Positions 30,299 through 38,311 of a stretch of 64,000 nt of DNA are shown here, in pieces. The translations under genes were made by a program, and so were the position numbers. Below the pieces are notes generated by a model that was not told the origin of the DNA, did no database searches, and saw nothing but the letters and a program-made list of their open reading frames with translations. Each line of letters starts with the position of its first letter. Position 1 is the stretch's first letter. The DNA lies in NCBI RefSeq assembly GCF_001040705.1, contig NZ_CVQP01000006.1, positions 611,760-675,759 of the forward strand, given 5' to 3'. Source of the DNA: Rhodococcus sp. RD6.2. GTDB taxonomy: Bacteria > Actinomycetota > Actinomycetes > Mycobacteriales > Mycobacteriaceae.

Positions 30299-30464
30299 GC
30301 ACAGTCCCTTTCGAAGAGGAGGGTCGGACAGACTGGACGAGTCAGTCAGGTGATAGCGGTGGACACGAGCTCGCGGAACAGGACGCTGATCCTGCGGCAC
30401 CAGCAATTCTGGCTGCGACCGGTGTTCGTCAGTGCGCAGTTCCCTCGTCGAGCGACCGATCGGG

Positions 30465-31565
30465 TCAGGGCTTCGTGGCCGACACGGACAATCTCGTGGT
30501 GGGGGTGAAGCGCTTACGTAGCGCGAGTGAGACATACACGAGGCCGACGAGGACGGGGACCTCGATCAGCGGCCCGACCACCCCGGCCAGCGCCTGCCCG
30601 GACGTGGCGCCGTAGGTGGCGATCGCGACCGCGATGGCGAGTTCGAAGTTGTTGCCCGCCGCGGTGAACGCGAGTGTGGTGGTGCGCTCGTACCCGAGGC
30701 CCATCACTGCCCCGAGGAGGTATCCGCCGCCCCACATCACTGCGAAGTACACCAGCAGCGGGATCGCGATGCGCACGACGTCGACCGGATTGGAGGTGAT
30801 CTGGTCACCTTGCAGGGCGAAGAGGATCACGATGGTGAACAGCAGCCCGTACAGCGCCCACGGCCCGATCCGCGGCAGGAACTTCGACTCGTACCACTCA
30901 CGGCCCTTGGCCTTTTCGCCGTAGCGGCGGGTCAGGTAGCCGGCGAGCAGAGGGATGCCGAGGAAGATCAGCACCGACTTGGCAATCTGCCACGGTGAGG
31001 TGTCGATCGTGGTCTGTTCCAGGCCCAGCCAACCCGGCAGGACCGACAGGTAGAACCAGCCGAGGACGGCGAACATGACCACCTGAAACACCGAGTTGAT
31101 CGCTACCAGTACGGCCGCGGCCTCGCGGTCACCGCACGCTAGGTCGTTCCAGATGATCACCATCGCGATGCAACGGGCCAGGCCGACGATGATCAGGCCT
31201 GTCCGGTACTCGGGCAGGTCCGCGAGGAAGATCCAGGCCAGGGCGAACATCAGGGCCGGTCCGACGACCCAGTTCAGGACGAGGGAGCCGACCAAGAGCT
31301 TGCGGTCGCCGGTGACGGTGTCGAGGCGGTCGTAGCGGACCTTCGCCAGGACCGGGTACATCATGATCAGCAGCCCAAGGGCGATCGGCAGCGAGATACC
31401 GTCGATCTCCACTGCGGACAGGACGTCTCCGAGGCCGGGGATCATCCTGCCGAGCAGCAGGCCGGCGACCATGGCGACGCCGATCCACACCGGCAGGAAC
31501 CGGTCCAGCGTCGAGAGCTTGCCGACGACGGCCGGATGCTCCGTCGTGGTCAGGGTCTCACTCAC
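30465..31565 (-). CDS. acr3: Arsenite efflux transporter Acr3
   Basis: A 366-residue Acr3 (BASS superfamily) with ten apparent membrane segments. The functional cysteine is in GLARCIAMVIIWNDLACGD, and FTAAGNNFELAIAVAIATYG is the family motif. It exports arsenite using the proton gradient, here probably assisted by ArsA/ArsD. The GTG at 31565 follows GGAGG and overlaps the arsR2 stop in a GTGA. It is the second gene of the operon. Confidence 0.95.
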   Translation of the reverse strand: MSETLTTTEHPAVVGKLSTLDRFLPVWIGVAMVAGLLLGRMIPGLGDVLSAVEIDGISLPIALGLLIMMYPVLAKVRYDRLDTVTGDRKLLVGSLVLNWVVGPALMFALAWIFLADLPEYRTGLIIVGLARCIAMVIIWNDLACGDREAAAVLVAINSVFQVVMFAVLGWFYLSVLPGWLGLEQTTIDTSPWQIAKSVLIFLGIPLLAGYLTRRYGEKAKGREWYESKFLPRIGPWALYGLLFTIVILFALQGDQITSNPVDVVRIAIPLLVYFAVMWGGGYLLGAVMGLGYERTTTLAFTAAGNNFELAIAVAIATYGATSGQALAGVVGPLIEVPVLVGLVYVSLALRKRFTPTTRLSVSATKP

Positions 31566-31948
31566 GCCGAGACCTCCGCGCACTGTACCGACGGCACGGC
31601 TGGCTCACCCTCGGTGAGCAGCACCGCCGAGAGTTGCTGCAGCGCGGACGGGATCACCCAGTAGTACACCCAGGTGCCGCGGCGTTCGCAGTCCAGGAGG
31701 CCGGCCTCGCGCAGCACCTTGAGGTGATGGGAGATCGTCGGCTGCGACAGGTCGAACGACCTGGAGATGTCACAGACGCACGCCTCGCCGCCGGCGTGGG
31801 AGGCGACCAGCGACAGCAGGCGCAGACGCACCGGATCGCCGAGCGCCTTGAACATCCGTGCCAGATCGCCGGCCCAGTCCTCAGTCAGTGGTTCGCGCAC
31901 CAGCGGCGAACAGCACGCACCGGCGTCCGCCGGCTGTTGTTTCGACAT
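31562..31948 (-). CDS. arsR: ArsR/SmtB-family arsenic repressor (arsR2)
   Basis: A 128-residue winged-helix repressor. It has the sensing motif ACVCDIS and the recognition helix LSQPTISHHLKVLREAGLL. An extra cysteine pair lies in GACCSPL near the start, and another Cys is near the end (VQCAEVSA). It heads the ars operon and is translationally coupled to acr3. Its start codon lies inside a perfect inverted repeat (31938-31975), so it probably represses its own operon and may be translated from a leaderless message. Confidence 0.92.
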   Translation of the reverse strand: MSKQQPADAGACCSPLVREPLTEDWAGDLARMFKALGDPVRLRLLSLVASHAGGEACVCDISRSFDLSQPTISHHLKVLREAGLLDCERRGTWVYYWVIPSALQQLSAVLLTEGEPAVPSVQCAEVSA

Positions 31949-31975
31949 ACATCAATATTGACAGATGTCGAAACA
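31938..31975. promoter_or_regulatory. ArsR operator at the arsR2 start
   Basis: TGTTTCGACAT (31938-31948) and ATGTCGAAACA (31965-31975) form a perfect 11-base inverted repeat around a 16-base AT-rich spacer. The left arm contains the arsR2 start codon. The TTCGACAT core is shared with the arsR1-arsI operator. Confidence 0.7.
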
Positions 31976-32046
31976 ACCCGCAAGGAACGTCAAGTGAACT
32001 GTCGGTGCGCTCGGATACTGTTGCTGCCCCGAGGGAAGGGGCAAGC

Positions 32047-33405
32047 GTGACGGATCCGGATCTGAGTCGGTTGCCGATGGGGCAGCGCGAATGGCGGGGG
32101 CTCATCGATGCATTGAGTGAACTCGACGACCGCGCAGAGCGGCACTTCCTGGAGTTGAAGTCGCAGATCGATCTGTCCAGCACCGGCGGCGGAGCGAAGG
32201 TGGCGAAGTTCATTCTGGGAGCTGCGAATCGAGACCCAGAGCAAGCCTCGAAACGTCTCGCCGGTCACGCGCTCATGGTTCTCGGAGTCAGCCAGGGCTC
32301 CGTGTCGGGCCTTCCGTTCTTCGAGGCCAAGGATCTCGAGGACATCGTGAAGAAGTACATCGGCGACGATGGGCCCCGATGGGACTTCGAGCGAGTTCGT
32401 GTCGACCAGGACCGCGACATCATCGTCATCAAGGTCGACCCGCCGCGGCCGGGCGATCCCGTCTACACCTGCTACAAGGACGGGCCCGAGAACCTCAAGA
32501 ACGGTGGCATCTACATCCGTCTCGACGGTCAAACCCGCGAAGCGAGGGGCGGGGAAGTCCGCACACTTCTCAAGCGGGCCGCATCAGCTCGCCCGAGCGC
32601 GAACATCGCGGTCTCTATCACCGGCACCGCACTGCCGTTCCGGTGCAGCCCGCAGATCCTCGACAGCTACGTCATGAGTGAACGCACACGACTCGAGGCC
32701 GCCTACACGGAGACCATTCGCAAGGAATCTGCACCTATGACCACTACGTCGGTATGGGCACTCGCCACTACCGCGTCGGTGTTCGGCACCGAACCGGAGG
32801 ACCGCAGCCTCGCGGAATACCGGGCGGAGATCGATGAGTGGGAGGCGGCGATACGCGCTTCCTGGGTCGCGTTCCTCGACGATGCGGCGTCCGCAGTGTG
32901 GCCCTGCGCGCGAGTGCGAGTGCGCAATCTCCGCAAGACGTTCATGGAAGGCGTCGAGGTGAAGATTCATCTCGCTGGCCCTGTGGAAGCGGTCGCCAAG
33001 CCGCACGATGACGACGACGTGACCAAGAATCTTCCCGCACCGCCGCGCCCTTGGGGACCCAGGGATGCACAGCCGTACACGTGGATGGCAGCTCATCAAC
33101 CACGTCTCCACGACCTCCAGCTGCCACCTTCGGCTTACCAGCGAGATTCGGTGGTGTTCACCAATTCTGGTTCGGTCGACCTGGAATTGACGCTGAACGA
33201 GCTCCGCCCGGACGCCACCTACAACAGCGATGACGGCGAGTTCGTTCTTGTCCTGCGAAGCACGGAGGCCGACCGTATTACGGGAACCTGGACAGCAACT
33301 GCTCGCGACCATCACGAGCTGTTCGAGGGTGAACTATCGGTGGAAGTTGCCGACGACCGCGATTTCTCCGCCGGCATCCGGCGGCTACTCACATCGGGTG
33401 GGTGA
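32047..33405 (+). CDS. AlbA_2 (Schlafen-type) domain protein
   Basis: A 452-residue protein whose N-terminal third resembles the AlbA_2/Schlafen ATP- or nucleic-acid-binding domain: HFLELKSQIDLSS, then AKVAKFILGAANRD, and IYIRLDGQTREA. The rest is unfamiliar, with a stretch EYRAEIDEWEAAIRASW and a beta-rich C-terminus. AlbA_2 proteins are often linked to defence or regulation. The GTG at 32047 follows GGAAGG. It is divergent from arsR2 and its promoter adjoins the ArsR operator, so arsenic control is possible, but no arsenic function is known for this family. Confidence 0.7.
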   Translation: MTDPDLSRLPMGQREWRGLIDALSELDDRAERHFLELKSQIDLSSTGGGAKVAKFILGAANRDPEQASKRLAGHALMVLGVSQGSVSGLPFFEAKDLEDIVKKYIGDDGPRWDFERVRVDQDRDIIVIKVDPPRPGDPVYTCYKDGPENLKNGGIYIRLDGQTREARGGEVRTLLKRAASARPSANIAVSITGTALPFRCSPQILDSYVMSERTRLEAAYTETIRKESAPMTTTSVWALATTASVFGTEPEDRSLAEYRAEIDEWEAAIRASWVAFLDDAASAVWPCARVRVRNLRKTFMEGVEVKIHLAGPVEAVAKPHDDDDVTKNLPAPPRPWGPRDAQPYTWMAAHQPRLHDLQLPPSAYQRDSVVFTNSGSVDLELTLNELRPDATYNSDDGEFVLVLRSTEADRITGTWTATARDHHELFEGELSVEVADDRDFSAGIRRLLTSGG

Positions 33406-33417
33406 CATCTTCACAAC

Positions 33418-34293
33418 TCAGACCTGCGTATCGACGGCGGAGCGGCGCTCGAGGAAGACGGTGTCGCGCCACCGGCCGTCGAGTTGGGCGACGCGTTCGC
33501 GGACGCCGACGGTGCGGAATCCGGCGGAGTGGTGCAGGGCGATGCTGGCGCGGTTCTCGGGGAAGATCGAGTTCTGCAGGGTCCACAGTCCGGCCCGGTC
33601 GGCGGCGATGACCTGGGTGTGCAGCAGTGCCTTACCGACGCCGCGGCCGCGCATGCCGTCGGCGACGTAGACGGAGTTCTCGGCGACGCCGCGGTAGCAG
33701 TCCCGGTTCGAGACCGGGCTCAGGGCGGCCCAGCCGACGACGACGCCGTCGATCTCGGTGACCCACCGGTGCTCCGGCAGCCACTGCGCCTCGAGCGCCT
33801 CGCGGGTGGGGACCTCGGTGGCGAAGGTGGCGGTGCGGGTGGCGATGCCCTCGCCGTAGATGCGGCGCACGGCGTCCCAGTCGGTGCCGCGCAGTTCCCG
33901 CACCGTGACGTCGGCGGGGAGGTCGTCGGGGCAGCACGGCCGCGGGGTGAGCACACCCATCACCACGTCGGCGGCCTGCGGGAGCCCGGTGCAGCACGAC
34001 GGGTTCACCACTACCACGGTGCGGGTCCCGTCCTTGTGGACGCTGACGAACCCGACATCGGAGAGCTTGCGGACGTGATGCGAGACGGTCGGCTGCCCGA
34101 CCCCCAGGGCCTCGGCAAGCTCGCCCACGGTCAGTCCGGCGGGATGGGCGGCGACCTGGTGCAGCAGCCGCACCCGGGTCGGGTCGGACAGGCACGCGAA
34201 CCAGCCCGCGTAGGTCGCTGCGTCGTCGACCGCCAGCGCATCTGCCCCGGCCGGGCGGGTGTTCCGCACGACCGGTGTCTCCAGGGAGGTCAT
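33418..34293 (-). CDS. ArsR-ArsN fusion: arsenic regulator joined to a GNAT N-acetyltransferase
   Basis: A 291-residue two-domain protein. Residues 20-125 are an ArsR winged helix (LAEALGVGQPTVSHHVRKLSD) with cysteine pairs SCC and PCC after it. Residues 128-285 are a GNAT domain of the phosphinothricin-acetyltransferase type: TATFATEVPT, VYVADGMRGRGVGKALL (acetyl-CoA loop), and SIALHHSAGFRTVGV. ArsN1 enzymes of this type inactivate arsinothricin and related amino acids. The ATG at 34293 lies six bases after a TATAGT, so the message is probably leaderless. It is divergent from the flavoprotein gene. Confidence 0.9.
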   Translation of the reverse strand: MTSLETPVVRNTRPAGADALAVDDAATYAGWFACLSDPTRVRLLHQVAAHPAGLTVGELAEALGVGQPTVSHHVRKLSDVGFVSVHKDGTRTVVVVNPSCCTGLPQAADVVMGVLTPRPCCPDDLPADVTVRELRGTDWDAVRRIYGEGIATRTATFATEVPTREALEAQWLPEHRWVTEIDGVVVGWAALSPVSNRDCYRGVAENSVYVADGMRGRGVGKALLHTQVIAADRAGLWTLQNSIFPENRASIALHHSAGFRTVGVRERVAQLDGRWRDTVFLERRSAVDTQV

Positions 34294-34299
34294 GAGTTC

Positions 34300-34305
34300 A
34301 CTATA
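34300..34305 (-). promoter_or_regulatory. -10 element of a leaderless arsR-arsN promoter
   Basis: On the minus strand TATAGT ends six bases before the ATG at 34293, so transcription should begin at or next to the start codon. No ribosome site is present. The operator copy at 34305-34322 abuts this element. Confidence 0.65.
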
Positions 34306-34382
34306 TCGATGCTCGTCGATGGTTGTATTCATCGACAGGCATCGATACAGTCCGAAGCGTATTGATCGATGCCTGTCGATGA
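34305..34382. promoter_or_regulatory. Three copies of an 18-bp ArsR-type operator
   Basis: ATCGATGCCTGTCGATGA at 34365-34382 is repeated perfectly in reverse complement at 34329-34346. A third copy, ATCGATGCTCGTCGATGG at 34305-34322, matches at 15 of 18 positions. Each copy has the palindromic arms ATCGA-N6-TCGAT. They fill the gap between the divergent arsR-arsN fusion and the flavoprotein genes, so the fusion protein probably controls both. Confidence 0.75.
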
Positions 34383-34395
34383 AAGGGTGATTGTG

Positions 34396-35736
34396 ATGAC
34401 CAACCTGCCCGTGGTGGTTGTGGGCGCCGGCCCGACCGGCCTGGCCGCGGCCGCCGAACTGCGCGAACGAGGGCTGACCCCGATCGTGTTCGAACGTGGA
34501 GCCGGCGCCGGGGCAGCGGTCGCCGAGTGGAACCACATCCGGCTGTTCTCCCGATGGTCCGAGGTGATCGACCCGGCCGCCCGCCGACTGCTCGACCGGG
34601 CGGGCTGGTCCGCCCCCGACGACGAGGCGTACCTGACCGGACAGGAGTGGGTCAGCGAGTACCTGACACCCCTGGCCGATGCGCTCGGCGACGCCGTCCG
34701 GTTCGACACCGAGGTCGTCGGAGTCGCCCGCCGTGGCCGCGACCGGGTGGTCGACGCGGGCCGTGACACCGAACCGCTGTCGGTGCACATCCGCCGCGCC
34801 GACGGCGCCGAGGACCGCGTCCTCGCCCAGGCCGTCATCGACGCGTCCGGCACCTGGGGCACCCCGAACCCGCTCGGCGGCGAAGGACTGCCGGCACTCG
34901 GCGAGAAGACCGCCGCCGACGTGGTCGAGTACCGCGTCCCGAACCTCGACGACCCGGCCGTGCGCACGCAGTACGCCGGCAAGCACACCGCGATCGCCGG
35001 CGGCGGACACTCGGCGCTCAACGCCATCGTCGCCCTCGCAGCACTCGAGAAGGACACACCCGGCACCCGGATCACCTGGATCCTGCGCCGCGGTGACGTC
35101 TCCTCCACCTTCGGTGGCGGCGACGCTGACCAGCTACCCGCCCGCGGCGCCCTCGGGTTGCGCGCGAAGAAGGCCGTCGACGACGGACTGCTGCACGTGG
35201 TCACCGGATTCCGCACCGCCGCCGTCGAAACCACCAGTCAGGACCGGGTCGCGTTGGTCTCCGACGCCGGGCAGCGCATCGACGACCTCGACCGGGTCGT
35301 GGTTCTGACCGGGTTCCGCCCGGACCTGTCCTGGCTCTCGGAGATCCGCCTCGGCCTCGACCCGGTCCTGCAGGCCCCGATCGAGCTGGCCCCTCTGATC
35401 GACCCGAACGCACACTCCTGCGGCACCGTCTACCCGCACGGCGCCAAGGAACTGAGCCACCCCGAGCCCGGCTTCTACCTGGCCGGAATGAAGAGCTACG
35501 GCCGCGCACCGACATTCCTGGCGATGACCGGCTACGAGCAGGTCCGTAGCATCGCTGCCGCCATCGCCGGCGACCACGACGCCGCTTCCCGGGTCGAGCT
35601 GATCCTCCCCGAGACCGGCGTGTGTGGCGGCGCGGGAGTGTTCGACGAGCCCGACGTCGACGCTGCCGAAGGCGGCTGCTGCAGCACAGCGGAACCGGAA
35701 CTGGTCACCCTGACCGCACCCGGCGGGGCACGCTAG
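34396..35736 (+). CDS. FAD-dependent oxidoreductase of the arsenic island
   Basis: A 446-residue flavoprotein. The N-terminal FAD site is VVVVGAGPTGLAAAAELRERG, split as VVVVGAG and PTGLAAAAEL, with an NADPH-like AIAGGGHSALNAIV in the middle and FYLAGMKSYGRAPTFLAMTGYEQV near the end. The C-terminus has cysteines (GVCGGAG, GGCCSTAE) that could bind arsenic. The role is unknown; by context it may process an organoarsenical or support the transporter that follows. The ATG at 34396 was chosen after GAAAGGG; an earlier ATG at 34369 lies in the operator. It lies four bases before the MFS gene. Confidence 0.78.
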   Translation: MTNLPVVVVGAGPTGLAAAAELRERGLTPIVFERGAGAGAAVAEWNHIRLFSRWSEVIDPAARRLLDRAGWSAPDDEAYLTGQEWVSEYLTPLADALGDAVRFDTEVVGVARRGRDRVVDAGRDTEPLSVHIRRADGAEDRVLAQAVIDASGTWGTPNPLGGEGLPALGEKTAADVVEYRVPNLDDPAVRTQYAGKHTAIAGGGHSALNAIVALAALEKDTPGTRITWILRRGDVSSTFGGGDADQLPARGALGLRAKKAVDDGLLHVVTGFRTAAVETTSQDRVALVSDAGQRIDDLDRVVVLTGFRPDLSWLSEIRLGLDPVLQAPIELAPLIDPNAHSCGTVYPHGAKELSHPEPGFYLAGMKSYGRAPTFLAMTGYEQVRSIAAAIAGDHDAASRVELILPETGVCGGAGVFDEPDVDAAEGGCCSTAEPELVTLTAPGGAR

Positions 35737-35740
35737 CCCA

Positions 35741-36964
35741 ATGACGGACACCAAGGCCCCGCCGCAGACCGAAACCCTTCCCGCAGCAGGTCTGCGGCGG
35801 GTCTTGGCGATCCTGTGCCTGACGGAGATCACCAGCTGGGGAATCCTCTACTACGCGTTCCCCGTGCTGTCGGTGTCCATCGCGGACGACACCGGATGGT
35901 CCCTGCAGACGATCATGGCAGCGTTCTCGATCGGCCAGCTAGCCGCCGCGTTCACCGGCATCCCCGTCGGCCGCATCATCGACCGCACCGGCCCACGCGC
36001 CATCATGACCGCCGGCTCCGTACTCGCCGTGCCCGCACTGCTTCTCATCGCGACCGCACACAACCTGCCGACCTTCTACGCCGGCTGGATCCTCGCGGGC
36101 ATCGCGATGGGCGCCGTGCTCTACCCGCCCGCGTTCGCGGCCTTGACCCGCTGGTACGGCGACAGCTACGTCAAAGCGCTGATGATCCTTACCCTCGCCG
36201 CGGGCCTGGCGAGCACCGTCTTCGCCCCGCTCGCCGCGACGCTGGTCGAGCGAACCGACTGGCGCGCCACCTATCTCATTCTCGCGGCGATCCTCGCCGC
36301 CATCACCATCCCCGCCCACCTCTGGGGGCTGCGCGGGAGTTGGCCACATCCACCCGCACCGGCGCACGGCGACGCGGCCAATCACCGCGATGCCTCCCGC
36401 AGCCCCGCGTTCCTCGCGCTCGTCGTCGCCCTGAGCCTCGGCGCGTTCGCTGCCTTTGCCGGCGTGTTCAACCTCGTACCGCTGCTGATCGAACAAGGCT
36501 TCTCCCCGTCGCTGGCGGCATTGACCCTCGGCCTGAGTGGGGCGGGACAGCTCCTCGGCCGCATCGGCTACCTGCCCCTCACGGCGCGTACCTCGGCTCG
36601 CAGCAGGGCCATCGGCGTTCTCGTCGCCACCGCCGCCAGCACAGCACTTCTGGGTGTTGTGACGACGGTCGCCACCCTGATCACCGTCGCGATCGGCGCC
36701 GGCCTGATCCGTGGACTGTTCACCCTCGTCCAAGCCACCGCCATCACCGACCGCTGGGGCTCCACCCACTACGGCCGCCTCAACGGCCTGATGTCCGCCC
36801 CGATTGTCATCGTCATGGCTCTCGCGCCATGGGCCGGCACCGCACTGTCCGACTGGACCGGCAGCTACGCCCGCACCTACCTCGTCCTCGGCGCCATCGC
36901 ACTCCTCGCAGCCGGAGTCGCCGCTGTCTCCATTCCCAGCCGCACCGCTGAACCCGCACCCTGA
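35741..36964 (+). CDS. MFS transporter of the arsenic island
   Basis: A 407-residue major facilitator with twelve apparent membrane helices and the loop motif GRIIDRTGPRAIMTAGSV between helices 2 and 3. It directly follows the flavoprotein gene and shares the ArsR-ArsN promoter region, so export of an organoarsenical, possibly of arsinothricin type, is plausible by inference. Other substrates cannot be excluded. The product begins with a hydrophilic 20-residue segment before the first helix. Confidence 0.83.
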   Translation: MTDTKAPPQTETLPAAGLRRVLAILCLTEITSWGILYYAFPVLSVSIADDTGWSLQTIMAAFSIGQLAAAFTGIPVGRIIDRTGPRAIMTAGSVLAVPALLLIATAHNLPTFYAGWILAGIAMGAVLYPPAFAALTRWYGDSYVKALMILTLAAGLASTVFAPLAATLVERTDWRATYLILAAILAAITIPAHLWGLRGSWPHPPAPAHGDAANHRDASRSPAFLALVVALSLGAFAAFAGVFNLVPLLIEQGFSPSLAALTLGLSGAGQLLGRIGYLPLTARTSARSRAIGVLVATAASTALLGVVTTVATLITVAIGAGLIRGLFTLVQATAITDRWGSTHYGRLNGLMSAPIVIVMALAPWAGTALSDWTGSYARTYLVLGAIALLAAGVAAVSIPSRTAEPAP

Positions 36965-37246
36965 CCCGCAAGGCCTCACTACTACGACAGCCTCACACTG
37001 TTCTCGCCCGCGAAATGCAGTGCCCTGACCGGACTCCCGTTCCGCGGGGACGGCGATCGGTACCCGCACCGCGATGAAGTAGTCGACTACCTACGTCTCT
37101 ATGCCAAGACCCTCGACGCCGACATCCACGTCAACCAACGCGTGACGACCGTCGCCCACGACGGTGACCTCCACACAGCCACCACCGACTCCGGATCAAC
37201 GTTCACCGCACCGCGGATCGTCGCGGCTACCGGCGGATTCGGATAA
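36965..37246 (+). pseudogene. Flavin-containing monooxygenase remnant
   Basis: Directly after the MFS stop, and in the same frame, the sequence reads HYYDSLTLFSPAKCSALTGL, then HRDEVVDYLRLYAK and ends IVAATGGFG before a TAA. This is the middle of an ArsO-like monooxygenase (compare SLRLFSPAEYATLPG of the intact gene at 28819). The N-terminal FAD-binding fold and the C-terminal half are both missing, and no start codon or ribosome site is present. It is a broken gene at the edge of the island. Confidence 0.8.
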
Positions 37247-37295
37247 CCCATGACGGCCTCGGTTGCATTGTCCTCGAATGGCAACGCAGCGTCTC

Positions 37296-37315
37296 CTCCG
37301 CGTCACTACGCGGAG
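37296..37315 (+). terminator. Hairpin after the monooxygenase remnant
   Basis: CTCCGCGT (37296-37303) pairs with ACGCGGAG (37308-37315) around a four-base loop. It may end transcription of the flavoprotein-MFS unit. There is no T-tract. The rest of 37247-37504 holds nothing I can support. Confidence 0.4.
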
Positions 37316-37504
37316 TCGGCCGTGACGCTAAGTGCCTCGTCACTCAGTGGAACCGGCAAGCGAGCGTTCGAACTGCTTGATGTTCAGCGCTGTTCGACGA
37401 TGTCGACGTGAGTCCCATGCGGCCCTGGACCAACTTGATCGGCCCGATCGCGAGATGCCAGACGGGTCACTCGTCGCCAATGGAGCTGTGGCACAGTTCG
37501 TCGC

Positions 37505-37684
37505 ATGCCGATGATTCAGATCAGTCAGACACCGGGTCTCACCGCCGAGCAGAAGCGCGCCGTGATCGAGGGCGTGACGCGGGCCTACGCCGAGGCGAGC
37601 GGCAAGGATCCCGCCAAGGTGTGGGTGACGATCACCGAGGTCCCCGGGGAGAACTGGGGCGTCGGCGGTATTCCACTGGCCTGA
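37505..37684 (+). CDS. 4-oxalocrotonate tautomerase-family protein
   Basis: A 59-residue protein that begins MPMIQISQTPGLTAEQKRAV, giving the N-terminal catalytic Pro1 of the tautomerase superfamily after Met removal. The helix TRAYAEASGKDPAKVWVTITE and the C-terminal strand GENWGVGG also fit. Such enzymes tautomerise enol/keto acids, or catalyse related steps. The gene stands alone, convergent with the MarR regulator gene 26 bases away. Confidence 0.75.
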   Translation: MPMIQISQTPGLTAEQKRAVIEGVTRAYAEASGKDPAKVWVTITEVPGENWGVGGIPLA

Positions 37685-37709
37685 CTCGGGAGAGTCTCAT
37701 TCGCCCGGC

Positions 37710-38228
37710 TCACGCCCTGCCGGTGCCCTGGGCGATCGTGCGGTCGAGTTGCTCGACCATCGAGGCGCCCAGGGTGGCGAGGGTGCTGACCTGCTCGTCG
37801 TCGAGTCCGTCGAACACGAGCGCCTGCACGGTTGCGACGTGTCCGGGAGCCGTCGCGACGACCTTGGCGAGACCCGCGGGTGTGAGGACGGCGTAGGAGC
37901 CGCGCGCTCCGACGATCGGTTCGCGCTGCGCCCAGCCGGCCTTCTCGAGGCGCGTCACGACATGGGAGAGGCGGGACAGCGACGCATTCGCCGCGGACGC
38001 GAGGGCGTTGAGTTGCAGGCGCTGTTTCGGTGCCTCGGACAGCACCGCTAGCACGAAGTACTCGAAATGGCTGAGCTCGGCGTCGCGCTGGAGTTGGGTG
38101 TCGAGTGCGGCGGGCAGTCGCGTGCACAGCGCGACGAGTTCGCGCCACGCCCGCTGTTGCTCATCCGTCAGCCAGCGGGTCCCGCTATCGTTCCCGCTCG
38201 CCTCTTCGCCGCCGTGTGACTCGGCCAT
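37710..38228 (-). CDS. MarR-family transcriptional regulator
   Basis: A 172-residue MarR protein with dimerisation helices around a winged helix: FEYFVLAVLSEAPKQRLQLN, NALASAANASLSRLSHVVTRLEKAGW (recognition helix) and the wing RGSYAVLTPAG. It is divergent from the LigB-type dioxygenase gene. A 16-base perfect palindrome in the gap is a likely operator for both genes. The inducer is probably a phenolic related to the dioxygenase substrate, by inference. Confidence 0.88.
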   Translation of the reverse strand: MAESHGGEEASGNDSGTRWLTDEQQRAWRELVALCTRLPAALDTQLQRDAELSHFEYFVLAVLSEAPKQRLQLNALASAANASLSRLSHVVTRLEKAGWAQREPIVGARGSYAVLTPAGLAKVVATAPGHVATVQALVFDGLDDEQVSTLATLGASMVEQLDRTIAQGTGRA

Positions 38229-38252
38229 CCGGAGCTGCCCCCCTCGGAATAC

Positions 38253-38298
38253 TTGTCGAACTTCTGCGTTGACTCCTATGATAGTTGAAGCTTCAACT
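38253..38298 (+). promoter_or_regulatory. Promoter and MarR operator for the dioxygenase gene
   Basis: A -35-like TTGTCG (38253-38258) and a -10 TATGAT (38277-38282) are 18 bases apart. The perfect palindrome AGTTGAAGCTTCAACT (38283-38298) begins right after the -10, at the transcription start, so a bound regulator would block initiation. AAGGAG follows for translation. Confidence 0.7.
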
Positions 38299-38311
38299 CA
38301 AAGGAGTGGAC

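Noticed and set aside
37247-37504. Short frames between the monooxygenase remnant and the tautomerase gene
   Set aside because: None has a ribosome site, codon bias or a recognisable product; only a hairpin at 37296-37315 stands out.
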